Shown: positions 45,738 to 57,274 of the stretch, one piece after another
Position numbering within the stretch: position 1 is the stretch's first letter
How the letters are laid out: each line of letters opens with the position of its first letter
Assembly: GCA_026545765.1 (NCBI GenBank)
Contig: CM048842.1
Coordinates: forward strand, 32,165,167 to 32,229,166
DNA from: Plantago major
Lineage: Eukaryota > Streptophyta > Magnoliopsida > Lamiales > Plantaginaceae
Length of the DNA stretch: 64,000 nt
Reading direction: 5' to 3'
Translations under genes and position numbers: made by a program
The notes under the pieces: model-generated
Told to the model about the DNA's origin: nothing
Database searches by the model: none
The model's input: the letters and a program-made list of their open reading frames with translations, nothing else

Positions 45738-46088
45738 CTCTTTAAATAGTGAAGTTTTTGAAAAATGAGAAGAGATTAAGGTAGGCAATCAGTGATTCTT
45801 TGCACAAAAACTAAGAGGAAATCAGATGTTGCAAAAAAATTGCAGAGAGATTTGAGAGAATTTTGCAAATTTTCTGCAAGAGCAAATGTAGGATTAGACG
45901 AAAGTGATTTCTTTTGCCAAAATCCAATATATACATAGCAGTGTAATTCCAACAGACAAAAATACACAAATTAATTTTGTGCATTTGTATCTGTGTACGT
46001 GCAGTAAGGCGTGGGTAAAATTCGGTTTGCATTCAATGCTTAGTGGGCCACGTCTGAGTTTTTACAGTCCACTATTTTACAGTGAATT
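45738..46088 (-). promoter_or_regulatory. Third-gene upstream region of Copia C with TATA-like box
   Basis: On the minus strand TATGTATATATTGGATTTTGGCAAAAGAAATC sits about 190 bp before the ATG at 45737 (TATA at 45928-45937). It matches B and D. Between the box and the ATG lies a T/C-rich leader. GAATT at 46084-46088 is the candidate target duplication of D. Confidence 0.55.
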
Positions 46089-47750
46089 TGTTAGGAATAT
46101 CTGTTTAGATTTTGATCAGCAACCTAATGACTTATCTTAGCTCAAAAAGGTGGTTAGTACTCTTGGTTCACATGAACACTGTAAAAGAGGAAACTCAATA
46201 AGTATGATAGTCTAGCTAATCTTGTATAGGATGTTAAGTCTCTGAATGTAATTTTTTATTTTCTAAAAAGAAGACCAAGAAGAAGGCATCCAGCAGGAAA
46301 AGTTCAACGGATTTGAAGATTTGAAGACTGCACAAGATTGCTGAAGACAAAGGTTTCCAGATACCTATGACCAAATATCTTGAAGACACAAGCGTTTTTA
46401 AATAAACAGTGTTGCAAAAGATATCTGAGAAATAAAAGGTTTCTGAGACGAGGAAATTGCCCACAGATATCTACACTCAGATACCTTGGACATATTCTAT
46501 GTTTCTAAAAAGAAATATATTATCACAAGTTGTTTCAACAAGTGATATCTGGAGTTTTGATAAACTCTTGAAAAGGACGTGCACATCATCAGAGAAATCT
46601 GATAGTATAAAGATCTCTGATACCATGCATAGTTCCGTTGGCACTACAGGACAAAAGTATAGTACAATGCATTAAATGCGCGATGAGATGTCGAACAAAA
46701 GCGGTAGCCGAAAGAAGAAGACAAACGTACTACAGTACTATACTCAGATATCAATAGTTTGAATTTGATTTAAGCCTAACGGATACTTTTCAAACGGCAC
46801 TTAAATTCATTTATAAATATCAACACTTAGACTGCTTGAGAACACACCTTAGAACACACAGAACTTAGAACACTGAACTAATATTGATAACTCTCACAAG
46901 TTCTCTCAAGCACACTACTTACCTTCAAGCTTTCTGTTGCGACCAAAGCTCTTGATTCTAAGTAGCACAAAAGTTCTAAGTGTCCTAATCCTTAACAAGC
47001 ATTGTTATTTGTGAAAGAGTTGAACTAAGATTTCATATCTGAGATTCATTCTCTTGATCACTTATCATAGACTTAGGTCTGTAAAGAACAAGATACCATA
47101 CATTGCAAAGTGTATTGAGTATACTTGATTCATAGAGTTATCTGTATAACTGAAAAAGTTATTAAAGAAGCTCACCTGACAAACTACCTTAACCAACACC
47201 TTAATCGGCGTGGAGTACAAGAAGTACTTAGTGTGGGAAACTAAGGAATAAATCCAAGGTTATTGAGCATAGGAAGTACTTAGTTTGGGAAACTAAGGAA
47301 CAACTCAAAAGGTTTCTGAGTACAGGAAGTACTTGGCTGTGAAAGTAGGGGAATAACTCAGGGGGAACACTTGGTTGGGAACCTTGTGTATTTAGGAATC
47401 AAGAGAAGATACTTGTAAGGTTACCTCATTTATCTGTCTTAGTGGATTCTAGGTCTGACAAAGGCCAAAGTGGATTAGTTGAAGGATTACGCCACCTTCA
47501 GATACCACTATAATAAGACATGTGTTATTTACTTTCTGCATCTTATTACTTGCTTAATTTACCTTGCAAAGTATTTACACCTATCTTGCTGAGCACGTGC
47601 ACTTATCACAGAAAAGTCTTTCGCTCTCTGAAATTAAGTATCAGAAATCTTCACAGATATCTGACTAACCGTGTTTATCGATAAAAGTTTTAAAAGACTA
47701 TTCACCCCCTCCCCCTCTAGTCTTTTACTTTGCCGTTATCTAGACCAACA
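46089..47750 (+). repeat. 5' LTR of Copia D
   Basis: 1,662 bp from TGTTAGGAATATC to TAGACCAACA. TATAAATA at 46812-46819 is the likely promoter. Many AGATATCTGA-type palindromes are present in 46370-46630, and three tandem units lie at 47221-47395. Confidence 0.93.
47221..47395 (+). repeat. LTR minisatellite with hairpin units
   Basis: Units start GAAGTACTT at 47221, 47273 and 47336. The second holds CTTAGTTT-GGG-AAACTAAG, an 8-bp stem. The corresponding B unit has CTTGATTT-GGG-AAATCAAG, a paired change. C has three units, B one or two. Confidence 0.8.
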
Positions 47751-47752
47751 AG

Positions 47753-47764
47753 TGGTATGAGAGC
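47753..47764 (+). promoter_or_regulatory. Primer-binding site of Copia D
   Basis: TGGTATGAGAGC, one base different from the tRNA-iMet site in B, two bases after the LTR end. Confidence 0.9.
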
Positions 47765-47867
47765 AGGAGGTTCTCAAGCCTTTGCACTTAACCTAGATCC
47801 CAGATAAGTGCCCACTAACTGCTTTTCACCTACACTTGATTTGTTTGTTTAGTGTGTTTGCTGCAGG

Positions 47868-50398
47868 ATGTCTTTAAGTGACGCCCCAATTCTCAAGCCA
47901 AAGAATTACAAGAAATGGAAGAACAACATGATGCTCCACCTAGAAGCCATCAGTGACGAAATGATCGACGTGATAAAGAATGGCCAAATAGTCATTCAAC
48001 AACTCAAGCAAGTCATAGAAGTTTCAAATGGTAGAGACAGAGAACAAAGCGATGGGTCTTCACAGACAGGTGCATTAACCAGTGGGAGACCTGCGAGACA
48101 AGTTATTTACGAACCAAAGCCCAGAGAGCTCTGGACATTGGAAGATGCCAAGAGAAATCGACTGGATGATCAGGCCCGTAATGTCATCATACGTTCTACT
48201 CCGGAGCACATACAGTGTAAACTGTGGGGTGCAAAAACGGCGAAAATGGCCTGGCAACTAATTGAAGAAATCTGTGTCGGCACTGAGAAAACGAAGGAAA
48301 ATAAGTTCGAAGTTTTGAAGCTCAAATTTCAAAACTTCATACAAGGTCCCACAGAGACTCTTGGAGAACTAGATTTCCAATTTACAACACTTATGAGTGA
48401 CATGGTTGCACTTGGTGAAATTAATAGATATACACAGTCAGAAAAGATTAAGACTATTGTGAGAAGTCTAAATCATAACTGGGAGCACACAAAGTTTTTC
48501 TACTTTAACCAAGGAATGCCAGATATCACTCCAGTGGAACTTTTCTCTCACCTTGCCACTGTTGACTATGAGACAACTCAAAGAGAACAAACAATTGAAA
48601 AGTTGCAAAATGTTGCTCTAGTTGCTCAAGGAACTTCTGAAAAGAAAGAAGGAAAGGAGGTGACTGAGGATGCTCTTGTTGTAAAGCAAATGAGAAAATA
48701 TGTTAGTCGAGAGATTGAGAGAAGAAAAGACAAAGAGAAGCTGAAAAAGCATCTAGGCTTAAACTATCACCAGTACAAATATATGCAAAGCTCGCTGAAC
48801 AAGCCATGCCAGAAAGCATCAAGTACTGAGGAAGCAGAAATCGGAAATGAAATATGTTTCTATTGTCAGAAACCTGGTCATTTCAAGAAGGATTGTCCCA
48901 CCTTCAACAAACTAAAGACAGGTGACAAGAAAGATAGAAGAATTTTCAAGAGAAGTCAGAAAGCTATGCTCACTGAAGAAAGGAAAAAGATTCAACTCCA
49001 ACTGGATGCTCTAGATATTGAGTCTGATTCTGAGGATGAAGATTCAGATGATTCCACAATGCCTTCTCCAGAAATCTGCGGTGTTTCTCATGAAGTAATT
49101 GACTTTGGTCAAAAGAAGAAAGAAGTGTGTGGAATGGCTGAAGAAATCTTTCCAGATATCTCCAACATTGAACCTTGTCTAATGGCTGATGAGGTAACAC
49201 ACACTTCCTGTTATACTTATGAAAGTGATGAGGAAGGAATTAAAGACCTGGAACATCTCAGAAGAGAACTTGATCTCTACGAAAGAGAATTTCTGATGGT
49301 CCGAGCTAGAGCAGAGATCCTTGAAGAAGAAAAGAATTCTCTTGTAAAGGAAAATTCACAAATACTCAAGATATCTGAGAAAAATGATGCTGAAAATGAA
49401 TTTCTCAAGGCTTAGATATCTGAGACTGAAAATTCACATAAAGAAGCATTGGCCAAACTTCAAAAGAAATATGAAGATCTTCTTTCTGAGAAGGAAGAGC
49501 TCAAAAAGAAAGAACTATCTTTTCAATCTTATGCCAAAGCTAGTGACACTCTTACTGAAGTACAATCTTATTTAAGAGATCCTTCAGAAAAGAGAGGACT
49601 TGGGCTGGACACACACACAGACAGTTCTACTACTCTGAATAAGAGTAATAAAAGACGAACATTTGTCAGTGCTCAGCAAGGTGATTCCCAAACAACCTAC
49701 AGTATCGGTCAGAAAGCTAAGGTTGTTGACAAAGGAAAGGCAGTTGCGATCAAACCTTTGTGGGAAAAACAAGTCCCAAGGAAAATTGTTGGGAATGTTT
49801 CTGAAAATAAATACAACACTGAAAAGTGCAATCACCCACACTGCTATGTCTCTCAGAAAGGAAAAATTGCAGGAGCTGATAAATTCTCTTATGTCACATT
49901 TTCTGGAAAGAAAATAGACTACCCAGAGACTAGCAAAGCTGCTGAGGAAAGATCTCAGACAGAACCAGGTGCTCGAAATGGTATTGGCTATAAAGCTATC
50001 GAGAAACAACTTGCTCGTGAGTATAAACAAGAGCAAGAACGATGGTTAAAGGCTAGAATTGCTCAAACAATTATCAAAAGTGGAAGATGAATCAAGTCAC
50101 TGAAAATATGATTGCCAGTGCTAGAAGAAATCTGGCTAGGAAAGCTAAGTTTGCTGAGAAGCAGACTCAGAAACCTGACAGGTATCTGAAAGCACCAAAT
50201 GAAGCACCAAGGAACACACCAAGGAACACACCAAGGAAGAAAATAGTTCTTAATAACAATGATACTAATCATTTAACTAGAATTCCTCCTTATGTTCCTG
50301 TTAGACAAAAGAATGTTCCCAAGAAATTCATTCAAAAATGGATTCCTACTAGAAGATTCTTTAGTCCAGATGGTTCCATTGTTGGTATGAGAACCTAA
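47868..50398 (+). pseudogene. gag: Copia D gag
   Basis: ATG 47868 (MSLSDAPILKPKNYKKWK). The gag domain (WQLIEEICVGTEKTKENK, LKLKFQNFIQGPTETL) leads to the knuckle CFYCQKPGHFKKDC at about residues 330-343. A long acidic and coiled-coil stretch follows, then a basic C-terminal part (RKAKFAEKQTQ, GPRNTPRNTPRKK-like). A nonsense TAG stands at 49413-49415, and a one-base frameshift lies near 50088. The natural end is TAA at 50396-50398, after GSIVGMRT. Gag would form the particle and bind RNA. About 840 codons, long for Copia. Confidence 0.9.
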
Positions 50399-53300
50399 TC
50401 TCCTGTTTCCTGTTTTGTGCAGAACACTCTAAAGACTAATCCAATATGGCATTTTGATAGTGGATGTGGGAAGCACATGACAGGAGACAAAGCAAATCTG
50501 ACTGACTACAGAAAGTGCATTAATGGACCAATTATCCGGTTTGCTGGAGGAGATGAAAATCCAACCATAGGATTTGGCAATATGAAGTTTGGAGCCCTCA
50601 CAATCTCTGAAGTACTACATGTAAAGGGATTGAAATATAATCTCCTAAGCATGAGTCAACTAGTAGACAAAGGGTACATTGTCAAAATCAAGTCAAAACT
50701 ATGCAAAGTGATTGACAATGAGTCAAAGCAGACAGTCTTGGTTGCAAGGCGTAAAGGAAATCTTTATGTTGCTGATTGGGCATCCACCACAACTGAAGAA
50801 TGTCTCATGGTGAGTCAATCTGGCCACACTGAAGAAAATTTGTTGTGGCATAAAAGAATGAGTAAATTGAATTTCAAAACTCTGAACAAGCTAGCCAAGA
50901 AAGAGTTGGTGGTTGGTTTACCCAAAATGGCATATATAAAAGATGGTATATGCTCAGCTTGCGAAATGGGAAAACAATCCAAAACATCTTTCAAGTCTAA
51001 AACTAGACATTCCAGTGAAAGGCCACTGCAAATGTTACATATGGATCTTTTTGAATCCTCTGTAACTAGTTATGCAGGAAAGAAGTATGGCCTGGTTGTT
51101 GTTGATGATTATTCAAGATTCACTTGGGTTGTCTTTCTCAAACACAAATCTGATGCAAGGATTGAGATACCCAACTTGCTGAATAAGCTTGAAGTCATGA
51201 AAAATGACAAGGTATCTGTAATCAGAACAGACCATGGTACTGAGTTTGTGAACCAGCACATAAAAGAATTTTGTACCTGCAAAGGTATACAGCATCAACT
51301 ATCTTCCGTAAGAACACCACAACAAAATGGTGTTGCTGAAAGGAAGAATAGGACCCTAAAAGAAGCGGCAAGAACAATGCTCGCTGACACTGAAATAAGT
51401 GAAATCTATTGGGTTAAAGCTACAAACACAGCCTGCTACACTCAAAATAGATGTTTGATTAACAAACACCATGACAAAACTCCTTACGAGCTTTTCATTT
51501 GTAGACCCCCTAGTGCCAAACATCTAAGGGTGTTTGGTTGCAGATGTTTCGTTCTTAACAATGGAAAAGAATACTTGAGAACATTTCAACCAAATGCAGA
51601 TGAAGGAGTATTTCTTGGTTATTCTCTGAATAGCAAAGCCTATAGAATCTACAACAAAAGAACGCAAAATATTGAGGAATCTGTTCATGTAGTATTCTAT
51701 GAAGGAAACAAGAAAATACTCTTGAATGATGATCTCTCAGATAGGTTCAAAGAACTGATGATTAAAGATTCTGAAAAAGGATCCTCAAAAGGAAACAATT
51801 CTATTATTCAATTAGGGGATGAATCTGACGATGAAAAGCAACCATTCCTTAGTAACAACCAGATGACTCTAAGACATGATGAAGAATTTCCTATGAGAAT
51901 TCCAGAAATGGAACAGATTACTGAGAACCTTCATCATGTAGAGGTGTCTGAAAATGAGATTGCTGAAATGCAAGATCCAGATATCCCTAACACTGAAAGA
52001 GTGTCAGATATCCATGGCATTTCACATGTGTCAGATATCTCAGATACTGTACAAGTATCTCATCAAGATCACATTGATTCACATTAAAATCAAAATGATA
52101 TTGATCCTACTAGTTCAAAGCCCATTATGAAATGGATAAGAAATCATCCTGCAATGTATGTGATCAGTCCGTTAGACCAAGGAGTTAGAACTAGAAGAGT
52201 AATCGCTGAAAATGCAAATTGTCTCTATGGATGTTTCATCTCAAATATTGAACCAAAAACTATAGAAGAAGCATTAAAGGATCAAGATTGGATCTCTGCA
52301 ATGCAAGAAGAGTTGGATCAATTTGAGAGAAATAAAGTCTGGAAACTGGTTCCATTTGTTGACGGAATATTTGTAATCGGAACCAAGTGGGTTTTCAGAA
52401 ACAAAATGAATGAGTCTGGTGAAATAACCAGAAACAAAGCTAGGTTGGTTGCCAAGGGATTCACCCAGACTGAAGGACTAGATTTTGATGAATCTTATGC
52501 ACCAGTTGCAAGATTGGATGCAATAAGACTCTTTCTAGCCTTTGCAGCTCATAATGACTTTACAGTTTATCAAATGGATGTCAAGAGTGCATTCCTAAAT
52601 GGTGAACTTGCTGAGGAAGTTTATGTTGAGTAACCACCAGGTTTTGAAGTTTCCTCAGAAAGTAGGATGGTCTATAAACTTCAGAAAGCTCTGTATGGGC
52701 TGAAACAAGCTCCAAAAGCATGGTATGATACATTGGCCAGATACCTACTAGAAAGTGGTTTTAAGAATGGAGATGTTGACAAAACACTCTTCACATTAAA
52801 CCATGATGGGAAACTACTTTTAGTTCAAGTATATGTTGATGACATTATATTTGGATCTAAAGACAAGCAACTTTGTGAAGACTTTGCTGAACTCATGAAA
52901 TGTAAATTTGAGATGAGCATGATGGGAGAATTGAATTACTTCCTAGGGCTGCAAGTCAAGCAACTCAATGATGGAATATTCATTAGTCAGACAAAGTATG
53001 CAAAGGACATGCTCAACAAGTTTAATCTAAAGCCTTCTAAAAAGAATGCTAAGATACCTATGAGCGTTGGAACCAAAATGACCTATACTGAATCTGACAA
53101 GAGTGTTGAAGAACACAACTATAGAAAATTGATTGGGTCTCTACTATACCTCACTGCAAGTAGACCTGATATTCAATATGCAGTTGGAGTGTGTGCTAGA
53201 TTTCAAACAAATCCAATGCAATCGCACTAAAACATTGCTATGAAAATATTGAGGTACGTAAAAGGTACTGTAGAAGTTGGATTGTGGTATCCAAAAGATA

Positions 53301-53785
53301 GTGGATTGAGTTTGGTTGCCTATTCAGATGCCGACTATGCTGGATCATTGCTTGATAGAAAAAGCACCTCAGGAACTTGTCAATTTGTTGGTGCTAGATT
53401 GATATCTTGGTTCAGCAAGACACAAAATTCAATTGCCACATCTACCACAGAGGCTGAATATATTGCTGCTGGGTGTTGTGCTTCACAAATATTGTGGATA
53501 CAACAACAACTCAGAGACTATGGAATCAATGAAGAGAAAACTCCCATTTTCTATGACAACACAAGTGCTATTGCCATAACTCAGAATCCTAAGTTTCATG
53601 CAAGGACAAAGCACATTGATGTTAGACACCATTTCATCAGAGACCATGTTGAAAAAGGCAATATAGAGATACTCAAGATTGGCACTGAAGACCAACTTGC
53701 AGATATCTTCACTAAGCCATTACAAGAAAGTAGATTCTCAGCCTTAAGACATAGTCTTGGACTAATGGAGCTACCAAAGAACTAA
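50399..53785 (+). pseudogene. pol: Copia D pol
   Basis: In the same frame as the gag C-terminus, directly after its TAA. Protease is WHFDSGCGKHMTGDK near 50447. The integrase finger (LLWHKRMSKLNFKTL ... CSACEMGKQSK) is at 50820-50990, with catalytic D, D, E in LHMDLFESS, IRTDHGTEF and NGVAERKNRTLKE. RT runs 52300-53000 with [11 protein letters not shown]. RNase H has [17 protein letters not shown] and STTEAEYIAAG. It ends LGLMELPKN at 53783-53785. Three stops break it: 52085-52087, 52631-52633 and 53228-53230. Expression of the ancestor would need readthrough, splicing or reinitiation at the gag stop. Confidence 0.92.
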
Positions 53786-53832
53786 AAAAGTTCAGATATC
53801 TGAAGAAGATATCAAAAGAGAGAAAAGAGGAA

Positions 53833-53964
53833 TCTGGAACGGGTATCCAGAGAGGAGGAATCTGGAACGGGGATCCAGAGAAGAAGAATCTGGAACGGGT
53901 ATCCAGAAACCAAAGGCTAAAGGGTAAAATAGCTATTTGAAGATTTCTGAGACGGGTACTCAGA
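53833..53964 (+). ncRNA. Array of four hairpins with a common loop
   Basis: Hairpins at 53833-53851, 53861-53879, 53889-53907 and 53946-53964. The first three have TCTGGA/TCCAGA stems and loops ACGGGTA, ACGGGGA, ACGGGTA, with 28-nt spacing. The fourth keeps the ACGGGTA loop but has TCTGAG/CTCAGA, a paired change. The array sits 48 nt after the pol stop. It is probably an RNA element; the role is unknown. Confidence 0.7.
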
Positions 53965-54409
53965 TATCTAGATCACTCAGTGAGGGGGAACACAAAAGAG
54001 AGTAGTACAACTGTCAACATTCAACTACTACCTTGAAATTTGTATTATTTCTATCTTTGTGTAAAACTGTGAAAAGACATCAAGTATAAGATAGACTCAG
54101 ATACAAACAGTACTCTCATTCACACAGAAACGTGATTCAGATAGCTAATAGCCAAAATTCATTAAATGGGCACAATTACAATTGTTGATTGTGATCATTG
54201 CTGGAGAAGAAATGGTGACCCTTGATGAAATGGGCAATTGATCTTAACGGCAGAGATAAATTCTCTGTAAATAGTAGACTGTTGAAATTCAGACGTGGCC
54301 CTCTATGCATTTAATGCTGAACAAACTTTTACCCACGCCTTACTGCAATTCACAGATACGTATATACAAAACCAATTTGTATGTATACGTTTGTTTAAAT
54401 TACAATTGC

Positions 54410-54419
54410 TATATATATA
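54410..54419 (+). promoter_or_regulatory. TATA-like box upstream of Copia D third gene
   Basis: TATATATATA, then GGATTTTGGCAAAAGAAATC, 181 bp upstream of the ATG at 54591. Context is shared with B and C. Confidence 0.58.
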
Positions 54420-54590
54420 GGATTTTGGCAAAAGAAATCACTTTCGCCTAATCCAACACTCAGACTTGCACAAGAATAGCAAAAACCATTCTTCCACCTC
54501 TACAAATCTCTGTTAGTTTTTCTGCAAAGAATCACTAATCTCTCACCCAAATCTCTTTCAAACTTTCAAACACTTGCACTATATAAAGAG

Positions 54591-56471
54591 ATGGCTCCTA
54601 AACGTTCGTCCACCCAGAAATCCCAATCTTCTACCACTGGTACTGCTGAAAAGCAAGCACTAGAGTTGGTTATAGTAAACAATTGATTGGTAGGAGACTT
54701 TAATCCCGATCATTGGACTTCAAATCACAGGATGATTTGGGGTGGTGCTATGATTGAGGAATACCTCACGGCTACTGTTGAAAACCAAGCCGATAGGAAA
54801 CTGATTCTTGACATGCTTGAAAAGGCACAAATCAAGGGTTTTCTAGCAGCTCTTCCAAGTGGAATTTCTTCACTACATGTGTTAGAATTCTATAATAACT
54901 CCATGATTATATCCTGTGTTTCTAAAGGCATTGCAATAGTGTCTATCAAAACTAAGGTCCAAGGAAAGGAAATCCTTTTGGACTTAACAATGTTCTGTAA
55001 GTTGTTTGATCTTCAAAATCTTGGAAAGGATTTTGAAATAGACACCAACGATGAAGATCTCCTTGAAGGTGTAAAACAGCTGTACAGTGGTGTGTGTGAC
55101 ACTGACAAACAAGATACACCCACTGATTTCAAGCTTGCTGACATCAGAACCAGACATCTGTTGGTTCACTAGGATGTGTTGGCATGCATTCATCACAGAT
55201 GCTATGATGGTCTACAAGGAGGTGCTGACCAAATCAGCCAAGAACGCTGGATGATGATGTTTTTGTTGCAACAACAAGACAAAAGGCTGGAAAACCCTTT
55301 CAATTGGGGCAAGTACACATTTATGAAGTTTGTGAAGAAGATTCAAGGATTTGAGCCTAAAATCGCTAAGGGACTTGCTGAGCCAAAGGCCACAGTGAAT
55401 TATGGTCTAAAGATATGCTACTTGCTGGAGAAGCTTGACATTGAGCTGAGAGAGAAGGGTGACATAGCCAACAGTAACCTACTCTACAAATATGAGTATA
55501 CGAACTTGATGAAAAAGGTTACTGGATCTCAGAAAGATTCCAAGAAGCGAAAGACTGAAGAGGTATCTAAGGGAAAGGTTGCGACCAAAAAGCCCAGAAC
55601 TTCACGAAAGAAGTCTGCTGGTAAATCAGAGGACACACTCATTGAGGGTATCGATTCCTAGATACCTGCAGCCACTACTGATGAACTCAGCAATGCTACA
55701 AAAGAGGTATCGACTACTGAACAAATAGACTCAGCAAGAGAAAGTGCTTTCAGAAATGTCAAAACTACTGCCGAAAGCCTTGCTGATGAACATATCAATA
55801 CTATTAAACGATGTAGTGACAGATACCAAGCCCTATCTGCAAAAACCGCAGGGATTATGGACCAATCAGTTCATAATGCTGATGAGAGCTCTGACAATGA
55901 AGATGATAAGTTAATCATCTCTCAAGTCCTAGAGAAATCAAAAAGGGCTAAGGTTACTAAAAAAGTAACTAGTGTAGAGGTATCTGAAGAAGAACCTACA
56001 CCACAGGTTGCTGGACAAGCACCTGTTTCAAAGGTTGCTGGAGAAGCAACTTTGTCCAAGGTCACTAGACAAATTACACCATCAGAGCAAGAAATACTGA
56101 AGCATATTGAAGATGCTCTGATGAGTGATAGCTTAGTATTGGAGGATACTACCATTGCCTCAACACTCAACTGTCTGTCTCAAGCACAACAGCCAGATGT
56201 GGATACTGCTGAAATGGTACTTGAGTTACAGATACCAGCATCTTTCATTACTGAAGAAAATCCTGCAAAAGAGCAGGTTCCCCAACTCAATGAGAGGGAT
56301 CAAACTAAGACATCTACTCAGAATGATCAACCAAGGGAGGCAACTGAGTTGCATACTCAGGAAAGGTCTGAAGTACCTGAAACTTCCAACAAAGAAGTGA
56401 TCCAAGAACAACAAGACCAATGCATCGAAACTTCACAAGTTCCAGAGACTAGTCCCCCTGACAAAGCTCAG
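54591..56471 (+). pseudogene. Copia D third gene, exon 1
   Basis: ATG 54591 (MAPKRSSTQKSQSSTTG). 1,881 nt, 627 codons, one uninterrupted reading frame except for stops at 54684-54686, 55170-55172 and 55659-55661. The N-terminal domain (residues about 30-310) includes FNPDHWTSNHRMIWGGAM, VLEFYNNSMI, KEILLDLTMFCKLFDL and RWMMMFLLQQQ. A basic patch follows (SKKRKTEEV, TKKPRTSRKK), then a long acidic tail. It ends AAAGCTCAG before the donor GTAGCT. No hydrophobic leader. Role unknown; nuclear location is an inference from the basic patch. Confidence 0.8.
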
Positions 56472-56549
56472 GTAGCTGAATGGTTTAACTCTTTACTTGT
56501 GATAACATATGTCTAAATCTTGTTACTTATTATAATTTCTTTGTTAAAG

Positions 56550-57274
56550 ACTGACTTAGAAACACAACAACAAGAGAAGCTGCAAAGTTTACCTCAGAAT
56601 CTGAGAAGGAGGCTTCCATAGCCTCACCACTTAAGGAACAGGAGCCTATCTCACAGGTAGAAAATAATTCCTTAAGATTTAACTCAGATATGTGCTTCAT
56701 ACACTTCACTAATAAGTGTTTGTTTCTAATAGGCTCCAACTGAGAAGAAAAATGAAGAGACTGAAAAGTCTATCTCTTCAGAGAGGAATTCAGAGACTTC
56801 CAAGGTCTCTGAAGAACAAGTATCTGAACCTTCTGTAGAGAAGGTATTTCATTCAGATATCTATATTCTTCAATAAACAAATCTCTGATCATTTTTCTCA
56901 AACTAACACATTCTACTTAACAGGTTCAAAAGGAAGTAGAAGTTGTTGAGGAGTTGCCCACTCAATCCTCACAACATATGGAAATTGTTGAGGCATCAAG
57001 GCCTTCATCACAAGAAAAGATTCCAGAGACTGCACAAGTCTCTGAAAGACATGTATCTGAGCCTCCAACGGAGGTAATTGACCTCTCAGATATCTGACTT
57101 GCCAATAAAAATTTTCTTGATAAAATTTCCTAAGTGTTATGTTTCTAATCTCAGGTTCAAGCAGAAAGAAAGGTTGATGAGGACCAGAATACCAAGTCCC
57201 CACCTCAAAACAAGATATCTGAGGAACCCCCTACCTCAGTAGTACAAGTCTCTGAGCCTGATGTAATCATTCAG
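56550..57274 (+). pseudogene. Copia D third gene, exons 2-5 with introns
   Basis: Exons: 56550-56656 (107 nt, one base lost), 56733-56843 (111), 56924-57073 (150), 57155-57274 (120). Introns: 56472-56549 (78), 56657-56732 (76), 56844-56923 (80), 57074-57154 (81), 57275-57352 (78). Donors are CAG, AAG or GAG before GTA, and acceptors are T-rich before AG. Introns carry stops, whereas exons 3-5 do not. Exons 3, 4 and 5 share a motif such as QVSERHVSEPP, suggesting exon duplication. Confidence 0.82.

Larger units (their letters stand above)
38083..46088 (-). mobile_element. Sirevirus-like Copia C, 3' half
   Basis: On the minus strand it carries the 3' LTR (38083-39678), a polypurine tract, the six-exon third gene and its upstream TATA region, then stops where D begins at 46089. 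Its pol, gag and 5' LTR should lie to the right of D, outside the window. It is closely related to D, more distantly to B. Confidence 0.9.
53786..54590 (+). other. Spacer between pol and the third gene of Copia D
   Basis: It starts with the palindrome TTCAGATATCTGAA (53791-53804), then four hairpins (53833-53964), a PPT-like GTGAGGGGGAACAC near 53980, AT-rich sequence, the TATA-like box and a pyrimidine-rich leader. Confidence 0.7.

Noticed and set aside
53833..53907. 28-bp spaced repeats resembling a CRISPR array
   Set aside because: The units are short hairpins with no variable spacers, and the locus is a plant retrotransposon.
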